From: Pteria penguin
Lineage: Eukaryota; Mollusca; Bivalvia; Pterioida; Pteriidae
Reading direction: 5' to 3'
Length of the DNA: 64,000 bases
Assembly (NCBI GenBank): GCA_035048485.1
Contig: CM068592.1
Location: 29,758,001-29,822,000 of the forward strand
Within the stretch, counting starts at the first letter, position 1. Each line of letters begins with the position of its first letter. The position numbers were made by a program, and so were the translations under genes. The notes under the pieces were generated by a model. That model saw only the letters and a program-made list of their open reading frames with translations, had not been told where the DNA came from and ran no database searches. Of this stretch, positions 22,640-36,155 are shown in pieces.

Positions 22640-23140
22640 GTAAAATATTTCATAAGCAGGTGCCCTATAGCAATCACCCTATCTGTCCGTCCGTCTGTCA
22701 ATTTGTCCCTCTGTCCGTTAGCAAAAAGAACTTAACATTGGCCATATCTAATACACTGTCACCGGTTTGTTCCTTATGACGAGACATTTCCGTTGGTTTC
22801 AACAATTTCTGATCATGTAACCTTAATAATGGCCTCTGAAGTGCATTTGAAAAACTTAAACATTGACCATAAATATTGACTCCTTAAAAGTAGTGCTTTA
22901 TAATAGCATGCATGTTTGTTATAACAAGAGCATTCCGTTGGTACCAAAATTTTTTATCATGTGGCCTCGATGGTGACCTTTGACCTGCATTTGAAAAACT
23001 TTAACATTGATCATATCTAATGAACTGTTAGAAGTACGGCTTTCATATTTGGCATCTGCGTTCCTTATGACTTTGTCAGTTTTCTGATACTTGCATATGA
23101 TGTTAAAATCTTTAGACTGATCGCAACAAGAGCCTTTATG
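22640..23140 (-). mobile_element. Core-repeat interspersed element (reverse orientation)
   Basis: The GGACGGAC-type motif appears as its complement, 'ctgtccgtccgtctgtc' (22683 on), followed by two imperfect cores sharing 'gcatttgaaaaact..aacattga' (22843 and 22987, 144 bp apart) and 'cattccgttggt'-like words. Same plan as the elements at 4850, 5560 and 12430, read on the other strand. Confidence 0.55.
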
Positions 23141-23299
23141 GCGAATAACTTTATCCAGAGCAATTTACTACTTACCAAACAAAAACGTACTTTCATAAAG
23201 ATATATATCATATGTTATGCCTACTGTTATTTTTTTCCCCAAATGTAACGATCATGCAGGTAAATTGTAAATTATAAATATCGTCTGCACCATAATGAA

Positions 23300-23370
23300 T
23301 ACGGGTTTACAGCGGTGTCATCGGTCGGCAGGGGAAGCTTACCCAATCAAGTATTTAACCTCACCCCTTT
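23300..23370 (+). mobile_element. Isolated retroelement 3' module fragment
   Basis: 'acagcggtgtcatcggtcgg' and 'caggggaagcttac' resemble the 3' module at 22340, without adjacent RT sequence. Confidence 0.4.
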
Positions 23371-23375
23371 TCCAC

Positions 23376-25224
23376 TAGAGGTACGTGGTTGCTTATTTTT
23401 GTTATTGAGTTTGCTATAACCATATATACATTGAACTAGAAATTGCTATTACTCAAGTATCTTACGCTAATGATCTAATTATTCAGTGAAAATTCATTAA
23501 AATATATTGTTATTCCCTGTAAATGTCTGTTTCATTTTTGTATTGTGTGTTTGGGTTTTATTTATGTAAATGATATGGCAAACGGGATACTGCTTTATCA
23601 ATTTTCTTTATTGAAATATATCGAAATGGGTGTTTTAAACGAGATCTTTTATAATGGCTTGAAAATCGCGAAAAGTTTATATTATGGCAACCAGTAAAAA
23701 CTTAACCTTAACTGAGATTTGTTTAAGAGCAGAACATTTGCTAGCTTATTCATTATGAAATATCCAAATGTCAGTTTTGTATAATAATGACTGTGCAATT
23801 ATCGATTCTTCATGAGTCTTGTTTAGTTTAGAGTTTCGAGGCTTAGTATTATTTTCAATAATCTTTTATTACGCAATATGCTTCAAAAACGTTATCTAAC
23901 TCATATGGTAATACACTTCAAAACATTCAACTGAACGGCCTATCAAAGCACTGCACCACCTCGTTCAACATGAAGGTCATTTCCATTTTGAATACGTGTA
24001 ATTGCTTTGTATGCCTCAGTGCATAAGTTGATTGTCCTTTTCGTGCAGATTATGAGTGGACATTGTCATGAGGTACGTCAGGTCTCTCATGTTTTTCTGA
24101 ATAACACAGTGTTGTGCCATACTGTTTGTTATTATTTATTAAGATACACCATGTATATTTTATTTTAATAAAGATCGTATAAATGCGATATGAGAATTCC
24201 CATTGTTAAAAGTTGGAACAATCAAATGCATGCGAGATAAGTGATAAGTATATATACACATAATAATAGGTTCTTAATAAATATGAAAAATATTTCTTTA
24301 TTTGAAGTGTAATAAGGTTTATTACACCTACAATGCGCCATCCAATATTAAGTGACAGGGTTCCTAGAGTAAACAATGCAACACTGTATATTTTACCACA
24401 TGTTTGAACAGGAAATGGAACATCCCTTTTACAAAACCGTAAAAAGGGTTCAATATTATGCTTAATTAATTAATACCTTTCAAAACGAGAGAAACCAACT
24501 GAAGCATTCTGAGAACATTTTCTTCGTATTGAATATACCCAATGCTCCAAATACGAGGATATATCACAAGCGATTTCGAAGATCTGAAATACCGTGAAGA
24601 GTAAGGGCTGTCTGTGGGAAAAGGCGAAAGAAGTAGATCATGATCGTGTCTTATGATACTGATGAGAAATATCACTCGTCTGAAAATAACATTTACATGA
24701 TTAATCAATAAATCATGACAGGCGGCATTATTATATTTACCGCTATGGCATAGTAAAATTACAAAATTATTTATCGTGACTTACTATTATATAATATATT
24801 CAGAACGACTGCTTGTGGGGAAGTACTTATTGATTGTTGTTAAGTTACATGTTTTCATGACGTCAAGTTGTATCATACAAGTGATTCATCATAAAATTCA
24901 ACTTCATTATATTTTGAATCGTCTACGGTGAACGTCTACTATAAAGTACACACCATATATTAGGACCAAGAATTATCTATAGGTATAATAACAATTGCAT
25001 GTGGCATCATCATACGGATTATTCAACGTGAAAATCTATGACATAATACAGTTGATTTATCATGAACAATACATGTGATTAATCACGATCGGTTGTGGCA
25101 TGATACAAGTTAAGAACACGACTTTCTCTCTTTGTACCGTCATGTACAGATTAGCATGTTATGACCAAAATTATGAATATGTATATTATGTAGTCTTCCT
25201 TGTCATCAGTTATTACGACATTGT
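23376..25224. other. AT-rich sequence, nothing recognised
   Basis: A small hairpin, 'gtgtaataaggtttattacac', lies at 24307-24327. Open frames here (for example 24466-24708, -) show no domain. Confidence 0.45.
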
Positions 25225-25425
25225 ACATAAAAAAGTTTTCCAGTTGTTTGTTAATTCTATTCTCCGATTTTAGTCTGGTGCATCCGTCAACTGTACTATG
25301 GTATTCGTGTATATGTACAGCGCTGAATTATATTTGTTTCGTCTGTGTGTTAAGGGCATTAACGGTGGTTTTGGCTAGCCAAACAGGAGAAGGTCACTTG
25401 TGCACTTGGTCTGACCCCTGAATTT
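25225..25425 (+). mobile_element. Retroelement 3' module fragment
   Basis: Aligns with 15440-15560. Both have 'gctgaattatatttgt', and then 'agccaaacaggaga.gt.cact'. Neither keeps RT coding sequence directly upstream. Confidence 0.6.
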
Positions 25426-27049
25426 CAAAGGCCCGTGGATTTTCACTGTGGTGCATTGTTGTTAGTGCCACAGTCATGTAATACCAGTTACTTTCGTGTT
25501 TTGCATTAGTGCGCCAATGCAGTAAATGAAATAATTCAGATATTTTTATTTCAATCGATCTTTAGCTTCCATTGCACTTGAAGCCAGCAAAACAAATGTG
25601 CTTGTAACATGTCGTGCAGGTTGTTTTACATTGCTTTAATTATAGCCATGGAAATGGAAACATGTATTTTGGTGGAGTAAACTTCAACATAACGTGTGAC
25701 ATTCAACGGGAAATCATCATTTCCTGATGTCGTGCTAGGAAGATATACATACCGTTTAGTGATTCCCAAGAGGGGGAAATCCCGCAGTCTGAGATTGTAT
25801 CTATTTCCTAACTAATAACAATATTAAGTAAATAATGTGTCAGGCGAATGAAATAGGTCCATGATATATTGCTTTCCTAAATTAGTATGTCTTATACAGG
25901 ACAGAAATCACTCGGACTATCTTGACAGGAATTGTCGGAATCGGAAGTCAGGTTAAAGCAATTTGTCATGTGAACATATGGAATTACTTTGATTTCCTTT
26001 AATTGGTTTCCCAACAAAAGATTATCTAACCATTTTTCATTTCATGCTCTTTCAACACGTTTTTCCCGTTCTGATTCGGATTTACGATTTCCGTTCTACT
26101 GAAATTCATTTCTTTGTTACGCAGAACTGTGAGTGAATATTTCTGTTTTGCAAAGGAATTAGAATATGGAGCAAGTACAGATTTTTTTTCTTATCAGCCT
26201 TACTACTTGCAGTCGTTGTATATCCTTTGCGTTTTTTCTAATACAACCGAGTTATATGCTTTCTTTCCTTTCCTGTAGTCAACAGTGTTGATAGATCTGT
26301 TAACGAATACAAGAATCACCTGGACACATCTGTTAGTCACAATACCTGCTGCTTTAGTAAAGTTTTGATTAAAAGTCAAAGCAAAAAAAAATTTTTCTTA
26401 GTATATAGTAATTATATTTGCGAATTGTATAAGGAAGGGAAAGAGGATTTCTTACTCAGTTCTATAAAACAGTCGCAAAAGACTTGCACAGAATAAAGTA
26501 ATAAGCACACAATAACACTTTGTAAAATATAGTAAACTGCATTACAGTTGTGGTACCAACGTAAGACGGTCTAATGGTAATAATCCCTCATTTGCTGTGG
26601 CTAATCGTTTTAAGGGCTCACATCCATTCAAAGTACTTTTGTTGAAACGTATGCTAAGTTTGAACGCATGTAGTTATAGTTTTATATCCCAAGCAAAAGT
26701 GAAACGGACATATAAGTAGGCCAAACGGATCTCATTAGCAGCTTATAACTTATTGATATTTATTCTGAAATAGATAAGAAGAGGATTAAATAAACCATCT
26801 GTTGAGAAAATCAGAAATTATGGACATTACAAAAGTGAAACGGATATTTAAGTAAGTTAATTAGTTTAGCCGATATATAAAAATGTTCATTGCGACACGA
26901 ATTCAACTTTATTTAAAATATGCATACATGTACCTATGGAACTCTTCACTGTGAAGTCATTTAGTTTTTATTGTGCGTACCATCCTCAAATACTATTGGA
27001 CTAAGTTAGTAATCTAATTTAAATTTGTTTTTATATAATTTTTATTCGC
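25426..27049. other. AT-rich sequence; weak match to the 21258 repeat near 26530-26600
   Basis: 'gtggtaccaacgtaagacgg' at 26550 on is reminiscent of the 'gataccgcctaagacggtc' word of copy C (30881). The rest shows nothing recognisable. Confidence 0.35.
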
Positions 27050-27515
27050 ACTTTGGACAGACACAGGATTTTGGAAATTTTTGAAAACTGTGAGGCAGAA
27101 TCTTTTAAAGAGAACATTAAGTATATAGCTGATGAAGGATCTTTGCTCCATCGTGTCCCATGATTCGGAAGAGAAACATATGTTTCTTTTTGTTATACAT
27201 ACATACATTACGTGTAATACAGTGGTACAATGATCCTGTCATTATCTTTGATGAATAGCCAAATATCTCAACCACTAAGGACCTGGCACATGTCACATGA
27301 AACAAAGGTGTTATTTCAGCAGAAATCATTTTTAAAGAAAATGTGCCACGTCTGTCATTAAGGAAGACATTTCTTGCAAAATTAAGAATAAGCAAAGATT
27401 TAGTTTGTTCACTGGAGAGAAATTAAAACATGCTGGATTTGAAATTTTGCATGCAGATGACGATGCAGATTTCTTGATAGTGAAAACAGCTTTATCTTGT
27501 TCTTCAACCAAAAAA
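27050..27515 (+). pseudogene. Broken copy of a multi-copy protein family (function unknown)
   Basis: The fragments line up, across frame changes, with the order of one protein family I recall as highly repeated in mollusc and cnidarian genomes. They are RILEIFENCEAESFKENI and ADEGSLLHRVP (27070-27160), a stop, then VIIFDE (27238-27255), a stop, STTKDLAH and NKGVISAEIIFKENVP (to about 27350). In another frame KNKQRFSLFTGEKLKHAGF and then EILHADDDADFLIVKTAL follow (27384-27505). In-frame stops at the 'tga', 'taa' and 'tag' codons and at least three frame changes show it is dead. Homology fades after about 27515, before the following GDDTD-like part I would expect. The family's function is not known to me; copy number suggests it may be carried by mobile elements. 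Confidence 0.58.
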
Positions 27516-29110
<1,595 letters not shown>

Positions 29111-30245
29111 TAACTGTCGTGTTTCTTCGACTTCGAGTTGTGTATATCGGATAAATATCTTTGATTTGTACTTTTATTCTCGCAATTATCTCAAAATTTG
29201 AGCGATTAAGATTCACTCAGCGGCAGGAAAATAAAACAGACTATAGACAAACCTACAAGACATTCATCCTTAGTGAGGTGACGAATCAAGAAAGTCAAAT
29301 GCGGTTAAAGGAAACACGTATCATGAACACATGACTGAATCAGCTCTGAAGATAAGTAAAATCTGTTCAACTTATCAAACCTTCCATCTAGAAATCCATT
29401 GTCAAATGTGTTTAGAAAATAAGGAAGAATTAAAGTATTTTTATGCAGATAAAAAGAAAATGTTACTCTGATAAAGGCTGGTCAGCGGTCAGTTTAGAAT
29501 AATTGCCTATGATGTTGAAGGGCCAGTTTTGATACGAATAAGAATTACGACTTTGCTGTTTATAAGAGAGCAATAAAACAGATTGCCTTCAGGATTTCAG
29601 TAATTGCGGCATGACGACGTTTCCAAACATACCTGATCTATGCTTGCTGATTTCATCACTTGGTGGTGAAATGTTATATAGATTACTGGAAGACAAATTG
29701 TATAGATACAAAAGCGATAAATATTTATTGTTTTATCAGACGTTGGACTGCCAGATGAGATTGATCTCCCTTGAAATATAACCTGCTGTGTAATGTCTTG
29801 CTGTAAGGTACTTTTAGAACAGGATGTATTTCTAGAAAGAAATGTGAGTGAAAGTATGTTAACAATGTCTTAAAATCAATATGTTCGCTTTGATATTGTG
29901 TGTAATAGGAAAATAGAAATGAAAAGCAGTACATGATTTCGATATATCGTGTATTATTTTGTTAGAAAGGACGTAAGAAACCAAATCAGACATCACAAAC
30001 AGAATCCACATTAAAATAACAAAATAAAATCTACATGAGTTTCCTCAGGACAGAATATATCCTAGGTACAACAAGTTATAAAAAGGAGGGAGGGGGTACT
30101 CTGTGATAATACGAATATTGAATACCACAGAACTAATCTATAATACAACAAGAAAAAAGAGGAGTTACTGGCTCAGTTATGTGGCAGAAGTCACCATGGA
30201 GCTATACAATACATGGTATATAAATAATATACCAGAAAATATAAC
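29111..30245. other. AT-rich sequence, nothing recognised
   Basis: No supportable feature. Confidence 0.45.
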
Positions 30246-30318
30246 ACATTACAAAAATATTTGATTGTAGTGCAATTTCGATACCGACTTAGGACGAGTA
30301 TTATTCAATTAAGAAAGA
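30246..30318 (+). repeat. Dispersed repeat copy B
   Basis: 'cattacaaaaatatttgatt' and 'tttcgataccgacttaggacg' match copy C at 30881 with several substitutions; it breaks off before the palindromic part. Confidence 0.55.
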
Positions 30319-30618
30319 TATGTTATAAAAACTTTCATCACAATCAAATAATAAAGATATACTATTAACAAACTTTCAGTTAACAAAATATTAACAGAAG
30401 ATTCCTTATCGTCAAACATCAATTAAAACAAGTTTTTTTCCATTGTGTCTCCTAAATACTGATATACATGTATACCTCGTGATTAGACGACAGAACAGAA
30501 ATATTGGCATCAAAGATAATTCGTAAATTTATTGTTCATTGTTGATATAGCTATAATAGCTTAGATCATGAAATACCCAAATTACACATTCACAATTCTG
30601 TATGTAATTACTGATCGG

Positions 30619-30790
30619 TCATTTAGAAAGATAGCTTACAATTTTTTTACTGCACACACCATTGGCGTATGTGACAATATCTGTATTTATCACCCTCCTT
30701 ATACTAAATTGCACACGGATATTGTTCATTAAAAATTCAGTAACATCAGACATTGTTATGCCAGTCCATGATTTATGATTATAAGAGAGA
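30619..30790 (-). pseudogene. Possible RT-core remnant of the retroelement family
   Basis: On the minus strand the frame reads SDVTEFLMNNIRVQFSIRRV and then TYANGVCS. I recall the abundant mollusc RT family having an 'EFL.DNI.V.FG' segment followed closely by a GIPMGTNCAP motif. The first part matches well, and the second only loosely ('catacgccaatggtgtgtgc'). The GIPMG motif is destroyed, so the copy is dead if the assignment is right. Opposite orientation to the other RT remnants. Confidence 0.35.
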
Positions 30791-30880
30791 AAACAGCAGA
30801 CATCTGACAAAAATGTATGACACAAATCACCAAGGACCCGCATACAAAAGATTATAATAGTAGTTATATACACGGAACGA

Positions 30881-31020
30881 CATTACAAAAATATTCGATT
30901 GTGCTGCGATTACGATACCGCCTAAGACGGTCAATTGAAGTAACAAAAGTCACTCAATTGGTGTGGTTCATCGGTTTACGGACGCCCACCTTCCCACTCA
31001 CCGCAAAAGCAGAATAGTCA
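30881..31020 (+). repeat. Dispersed repeat copy C
   Basis: The most complete of three copies. It has 'ttacaaaaatattcgattgt', 'gataccgcctaagacggtca' and 'cactcaattggtgtggttca', continuing through a C-rich stretch to about 31020. It adjoins the possible RT remnant on the opposite strand. Confidence 0.6.
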
Positions 31021-32159
31021 AGGACACACATTTAGAAATTTATAATCCTCCATATAGAGAACAAGGATCAACAGGTTTCTCAAGGAGAGAGGTCAATAAA
31101 ATTCATTACACACGAATAGTTTCTAGAATAATATTTTGCTATCAAATAATTTAGTAAATGAGAAAACTCAGAAGTGCAGAGGAATATGGTTACAGCTGTT
31201 TGAGAATATAATTCAGATATTTTTAAGGTCACTCTAAGATTCTTACACTTGTATGATTGTAGCGCCTGCCTGGTGCATTGCTTTATGATATTGCGTATGG
31301 TACGGTCTCACTCACAGCAGTGATGAATATTTTACCTACCAGATTTACCGTGACACGAGGTCTAGGTTTATATTATCTTTTATGAATTACGGACAGGTGA
31401 CAATGTGTATATTGTGTATAGAAGTTCATAAGGGATGGACGTTGTAAGATGAAGAAACATCAAATATGGGAACGCCTTCATCCCTAGATTTTACGTACCT
31501 GGAACTCTTCGCCGGATTCTTCTGCAGCCCACAATTATTTAACGTTGCCTTACTCAATACAAATGTAATTTCACAGTATTGAACCACATGGCCATTTATT
31601 TTCCATTATGTTCTTTGATTTTTGTGCCTTCGGTTTATAACACCGAATGCGTGACGGTTTTCACCTCAATTGACTTTCCTTATTCGGTATCGCTAATGCA
31701 TATTTTTATGATGTTTAATACGCTTATACTTGTTTCATCTATATTCCCGTTGCTACTTTTGTCAGACGGCGGAATCAGAAATTGTTACTTATCGTTAACG
31801 TCTGTAAGGGCATATGTTATTCAAAGTCTAGGAACTGACATGTATAAAGATACTGTGTAGGTTGGAAGCCAATACAAGTTTTCTATTCTTTTTCGATATT
31901 TCTATCATGGATCAAGACTGATGCTTAGAAAGTAAATCATGATCTCTCTAAAAAGGAAAAATAAAAGTCAATGATTAGACAAAAGCCACTCACTCATTGT
32001 CGGAATATATTACATATTCTACGATTTTTTTCATTTTTAATGATAATTATATACATGTACAAAGTATTTATGTGTTGGGACAAAATATGACAATTGCCAT
32101 TTGATCGAATTATTTTTTATAGATAAAAGTAAAATTGCTACGATGTTAAGCAATACGGA
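31021..32159. other. AT-rich sequence, nothing recognised
   Basis: A 93-codon hydrophobic frame at 31579-31860 (+) starts at TTG and matches nothing I know. Confidence 0.4.
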
Positions 32160-32270
32160 ACGTCTACTGAACAAATGAGGGGTTCGACATTGGTTGGTTA
32201 TGACGGACCCCTGGTGGAAACAGAGTTGCCATAGAGGAGTAAGTATCGTCTGCGGACCTGATGCCATAGT
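32160..32270 (-). mobile_element. Probable retroelement 3' module, reverse orientation
   Basis: The reverse complement contains 'gatacttactcctc' and 'ccaggggtccgt', words of the 3' module. The match is short and interrupted. Confidence 0.35.
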
Positions 32271-32892
32271 ATTATGAGTGGTAGCAGAACTCGTAGTCGT
32301 ATCAAGTGGTAAAGTATAACCGTAGTCGAAATCGGCAGAATTTTAAATTCGTGAATAATATCGACATATTTTTCTAAAAAGAATTAGACTTAAAGATTAT
32401 ACTTGATGGTTATTGTGGCAACGTATGTAATACTTTGAAATATATTCAAACACATAACCTCACTCTTATGTCTGAAGACCAATTCCTTTGTTTTGGTGAA
32501 CACGGTTAATGAACTTGTTTTATCTAAAGGGGCACTTATATTTAAAATTATAGCTATCGTGTACATGCTTCAAGTAATCGATGGCGCGTTTGTTCGCGGA
32601 ATTAAAATAAGAAGTGTAGCAATTACGAGGTTAAATTCAGAACAGCATACTTTCTCGGGTGCATTGTATTGCCATAATCATATCTATATATCAGTCAGAA
32701 AACGAGAATTTATATATGATTTTGTCATGATACTTCTTCTCAACATTAGTACCATGATAAATGTAGTGTACGCATCAGGTTTTATACAGTCCTCCCACAT
32801 CGATTATATTGTGACATGAAGAAAACTCCAATAGATAATCCTTAACTATACTTTTCAGTCTGAACAACTAACAGTAGTCGTTAAACTGATTA
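32271..32892 (+). other. Unique sequence with a 108-codon open frame
   Basis: The frame (32493-32819) starts at TTG, is rich in I, V and S, and carries no recognisable domain or signal. It is most likely a chance frame. Confidence 0.25.
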
Positions 32893-32893
32893 A

Positions 32894-32975
32894 CTGATTA
32901 GCAATGCGCTTACTCCTTCCAGGCACCTGATCCCATCGTTGCCTCTCCCTTATCTATGAATGTCCAGTGTGAGTG
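32894..32975 (+). mobile_element. Retroelement 3' module fragment
   Basis: 'gcgcttactccttccaggca' and 'cctgatcccat' are close to the module at 22365-22430. No RT sequence is beside it. Confidence 0.6.
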
Positions 32976-34388
32976 CCACGCGGGTACAACTTTCGTATTT
33001 TACTTTATTTAAAGCAATGTCACAAATTTACTGTCGGTAATGGACATTTCTTCTGACGAATCCATTTGTAATTGTACAACATTTTCAATTTTGCATTGTT
33101 ATTGGCGTTTTGTATATTCACCAAGTGCAAACATGAAGTGAGTGTTATATGACTTTATGAAAAAAGTATTGAAATATATATAATGTTATATCGTTGATAT
33201 TCAAATATCTACATGGCACTTAGTATATCAAAATACATGTATGTATATTCGGGATTAATCACAAATCATACTTTAGTGTCTATTTTTGTATTTTACTTTC
33301 ACACTTTTACATTGAGGGCACATGTATCTTACCACTTTACTACTTCAACATTCGAGTATAACGTTTAGATATAGGTAGTTTATATGCCCATGTTATTCTC
33401 ATTTCTTTGTTATGAAGTTAAGTCAATTTCTACCTTGAATTAATCACAATACCTTCATTATGCAGACACCATAGGCTTCCTTCATCAGTTTTCATCATGA
33501 TATTTCGGCAGCATAATAGTATAATTTATACATTTTTAATGAGCTATAATATTCCTGACAGATTGATTATGATGGAGTTTCCAAAACCTCCTGCAAATAA
33601 CGACTATATAATGGCTCAATATTTTCTGACACAATTTAAGCGGAAACTTTTGCTAAACCTATTTTATGGTTTATGCTCCTGCATTCCATGGAGTCATGGA
33701 GGTTTGATTCGTTTCATAAATGATTTACACAGAAGAAGCGCTGTGCTACATTTCTGAGACATTTGGTACTCAGTGTGAAAGACGAAATTGCATCAAAACA
33801 CTGTATGCATGTCACATGGCAAAGACATACAAAGAATAGATAATATCCCACACAAATCTGACATACGTACTATTTCAATCCTTTTTATGTTGTTTCACTG
33901 TGAGACTTTATCTACAATATTTGTCATCATTCATTTTGATAGAGCTTTACCTTGATATCTTTGTACCGACTGATTGTCTTATGAAAGTAGGTATCAATGC
34001 AGCAATTAGTTTTCCATAGAGCTACCTGTTAATGAATCGAGAAGTTTCCATGAAAAAGAGTATCATTTGAAGAGTCCTTTACATTTCAATATAAAGATAG
34101 CACCCCCCCCCCCCCCATTAAATAAAACAAGTTATACCTCAGCGTTGCTTTTCATTTTCAAAATGTGCCTTGTTTGAACTTTTTTCCCAGTCGGCTAGCT
34201 GAAAATACCTGAACCCTTGATATGAAAATTATGGTCAACAGATAGTCCATAAATAGCATTTCATTGAAAAGGATATACTTGGCATATACAGTCAGAAGCC
34301 TGGATTTATTCCTCCCGAGCAGGATTTAGGGTACCCAAAGCCCTTACATGACTCCAATCAGGGTCAATTGGTACATTGATTCCTAGTA
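32976..34388. other. AT-rich sequence, nothing recognised
   Basis: An 86-codon frame at 33497-33757 (+) has a mixed composition but no recognised domain. A C-run of about 14 lies at 34104-34117. Confidence 0.4.
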
Positions 34389-34598
34389 TTGTCGAAATGC
34401 GCATATGGTGCACAAAATTAAAAGGTATATATGTTCTATATTTATTATAACTTGCTTTTGTTTGCCCACTGGGCCTCGCCCTGATTAATAGTTTTCGATG
34501 AACGTTAACCATGGTAACATCGTGAGTGTCACAGGGATAGAATAAATATAGAACATATATACCTTTTAAATTTGTGCACCATATGCGCATTTCGACAA
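34389..34598. mobile_element. 58-bp inverted repeats around a 94-bp spacer
   Basis: The left arm (34389-34446) and right arm (34541-34598) are reverse complements with a single mismatch. Both carry 'ttgtcgaaatgcgcat' and 'aggtatatatgttctata' (or complements). The high identity of the arms against their old surroundings suggests recent formation or gene conversion. The outer right flank (34599-34720) continues as a dispersed repeat, but the left flank does not, so this is probably an inverted partial duplication of that repeat and not a classical TIR element. Confidence 0.75.
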
Positions 34599-34720
34599 GT
34601 TATGTCTCTTCAGTGATGCTCGTAGCCGAATGAGTGGAATTCTCAAAATATATAAAAATATGAAGAGCAGTGTTGAAGCTAAAATGACCGAAAAGTGAAT
34701 CAAAGAATATATCTATACCA
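34599..34720 (+). repeat. Dispersed repeat ('gcgcatttcgacaa' family)
   Basis: 'tgtctcttcagtgatgctcg', 'atatgaagagc' and 'gtgaatcaaagaatatat' are shared in order with 35616-35755. I recall this family as abundant in mussels. Confidence 0.6.
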
Positions 34721-34855
34721 TTCTATATTTTTTCGTATTTTATGTCGGTGATAACACAGATAAATGAATACGTACTGACCGAAGCAAACACTGTTAACAA
34801 GCACTATAGCTGAAATAATACACATGTACAACATAGATACATTCAAATCATTGAT

Positions 34856-35020
34856 GGGGTAGGCTTAGTGTAGTGGTTAAGCATTTGGCTCGCGGCGCCA
34901 ACGATCCGGGTTCGATTCCCGGGTTGCGCTACTATGTATAAGAGGTTGATTACCTCATGCTTCCATATCGTGATATAACTGTAAAATTGTTGAAAGCGAC
35001 ATAAAAACCAATCAACCAAC
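34856..35020 (+). mobile_element. tRNA-derived SINE with perfect 12-bp target-site duplication
   Basis: Same family as 11299-11470. Box A is 'tagtgtagtgg' (34866-34876), box B 'ggttcgattcc' (34909-34919), body 'gttgaaagcgacataaaa' and a short (CAAC) tail. 'caaatcattgat' at 34844-34855 recurs exactly at 35021-35032. Both polymerase III boxes match the consensus, so transcription is possible in principle. Confidence 0.93.
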
Positions 35021-35032
35021 CAAATCATTGAT

Positions 35033-35615
35033 TCATACGAAAGCTACATTTTTTAATTACATTTAACTTTTTCCTTAGCTATATGATATGTACAGCGAAT
35101 CAACAACTGCATTAATAAAACATGCATTACTGAAGGAGTCATTTACACGAAAAAAATACATTTATATCATCCATGATCATCTTCAGTATCAACATACAAT
35201 ATGCATGTTGGGCTTATCTGAATAATTTTCATTGCTAGAACCATACACTGGCTGACTTGCATATATCATACTATTCTGAAAAACAAAAACAATATGAAAA
35301 TACAGTCTTACATTTTGCCGTGACCGAGATCGGATATATACTTGACTAGAGAAAGAAAGAGAGAAGATCGCATATTGAGCATAATGACTAAAGCCAGAAG
35401 GTAAAGACACAACCCACCTCAAGTTCAGACAGTATTCACACTAGAAAATCAAATTGAAATAAAGGAAAGATATAGCTATTAGATGTTACAAAATTTAAAT
35501 ATATAGAGAGATGTAAAAAGTAAAATAAGTCTGATCATGTTTCGTATATTGGTTCAAAATGTAGGCACACATGAAAGTAAATATATGAAAATATTTACGT
35601 CTATTAATTTAGTGA
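35033..35615. other. AT-rich sequence, nothing recognised
   Basis: No supportable feature. Confidence 0.45.
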
Positions 35616-35755
35616 CTCCATGTGCGCATTTAGACAATTTATCTCTCTTCAGTGATGTTCAAAGCGGAAACTGCAGAAATACAAAGCATAGACATTTAAA
35701 GAACAAGCTAATTACCTCATTGACCCAGAAGTATGAATCAAAGAGCACATCTAAG
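35616..35755 (+). repeat. Second copy of the 'gcgcatttcgacaa' family
   Basis: 'tgcgcatttagacaatttat', 'ctctcttcagtgatgttc' and 'gaatcaaagagcacatctaa' align with 34580-34710. An 88-codon frame (35537-35803) crosses it by chance. Confidence 0.6.
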
Positions 35756-35944
35756 TACAGAGCTGCACATAAGGAAGATACTCATTGGTTTCAGAGAAAT
35801 TAACAATATTTTATTATAATATCTTTGAAGTATATTTATTTCAAGTCCGCGCAGACCTTCTTTTTAACGTATCATTTTCTATAATATTAGGTGTTCAGAT
35901 TACACAAAAGATGCATGCCAACGACAAAACGTTGTGGTGATGGT

Positions 35945-35981
35945 GGTTGTCATTGATGTGATCGTCGTCGTCGTCGTCGTC

Positions 35982-36062
<81 letters not shown>

Positions 36063-36155
36063 GTTGTTGTTATTGTTATTGTTATTGTCATTATTATTAT
36101 TGTTATTATTGTTATTATTATTATTATTATTGTTATTGTTGTTGTTGTTGTCGCT
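35945..36155. repeat. Compound trinucleotide repeat (CGT, CAT, ATT, GTT)
   Basis: Runs of CGT, then CAT, then ATT and mixed GTT/ATT. The period of 3 opens frames of poly-N, poly-D, poly-I or poly-T on both strands, which are artefacts. Confidence 0.95.
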
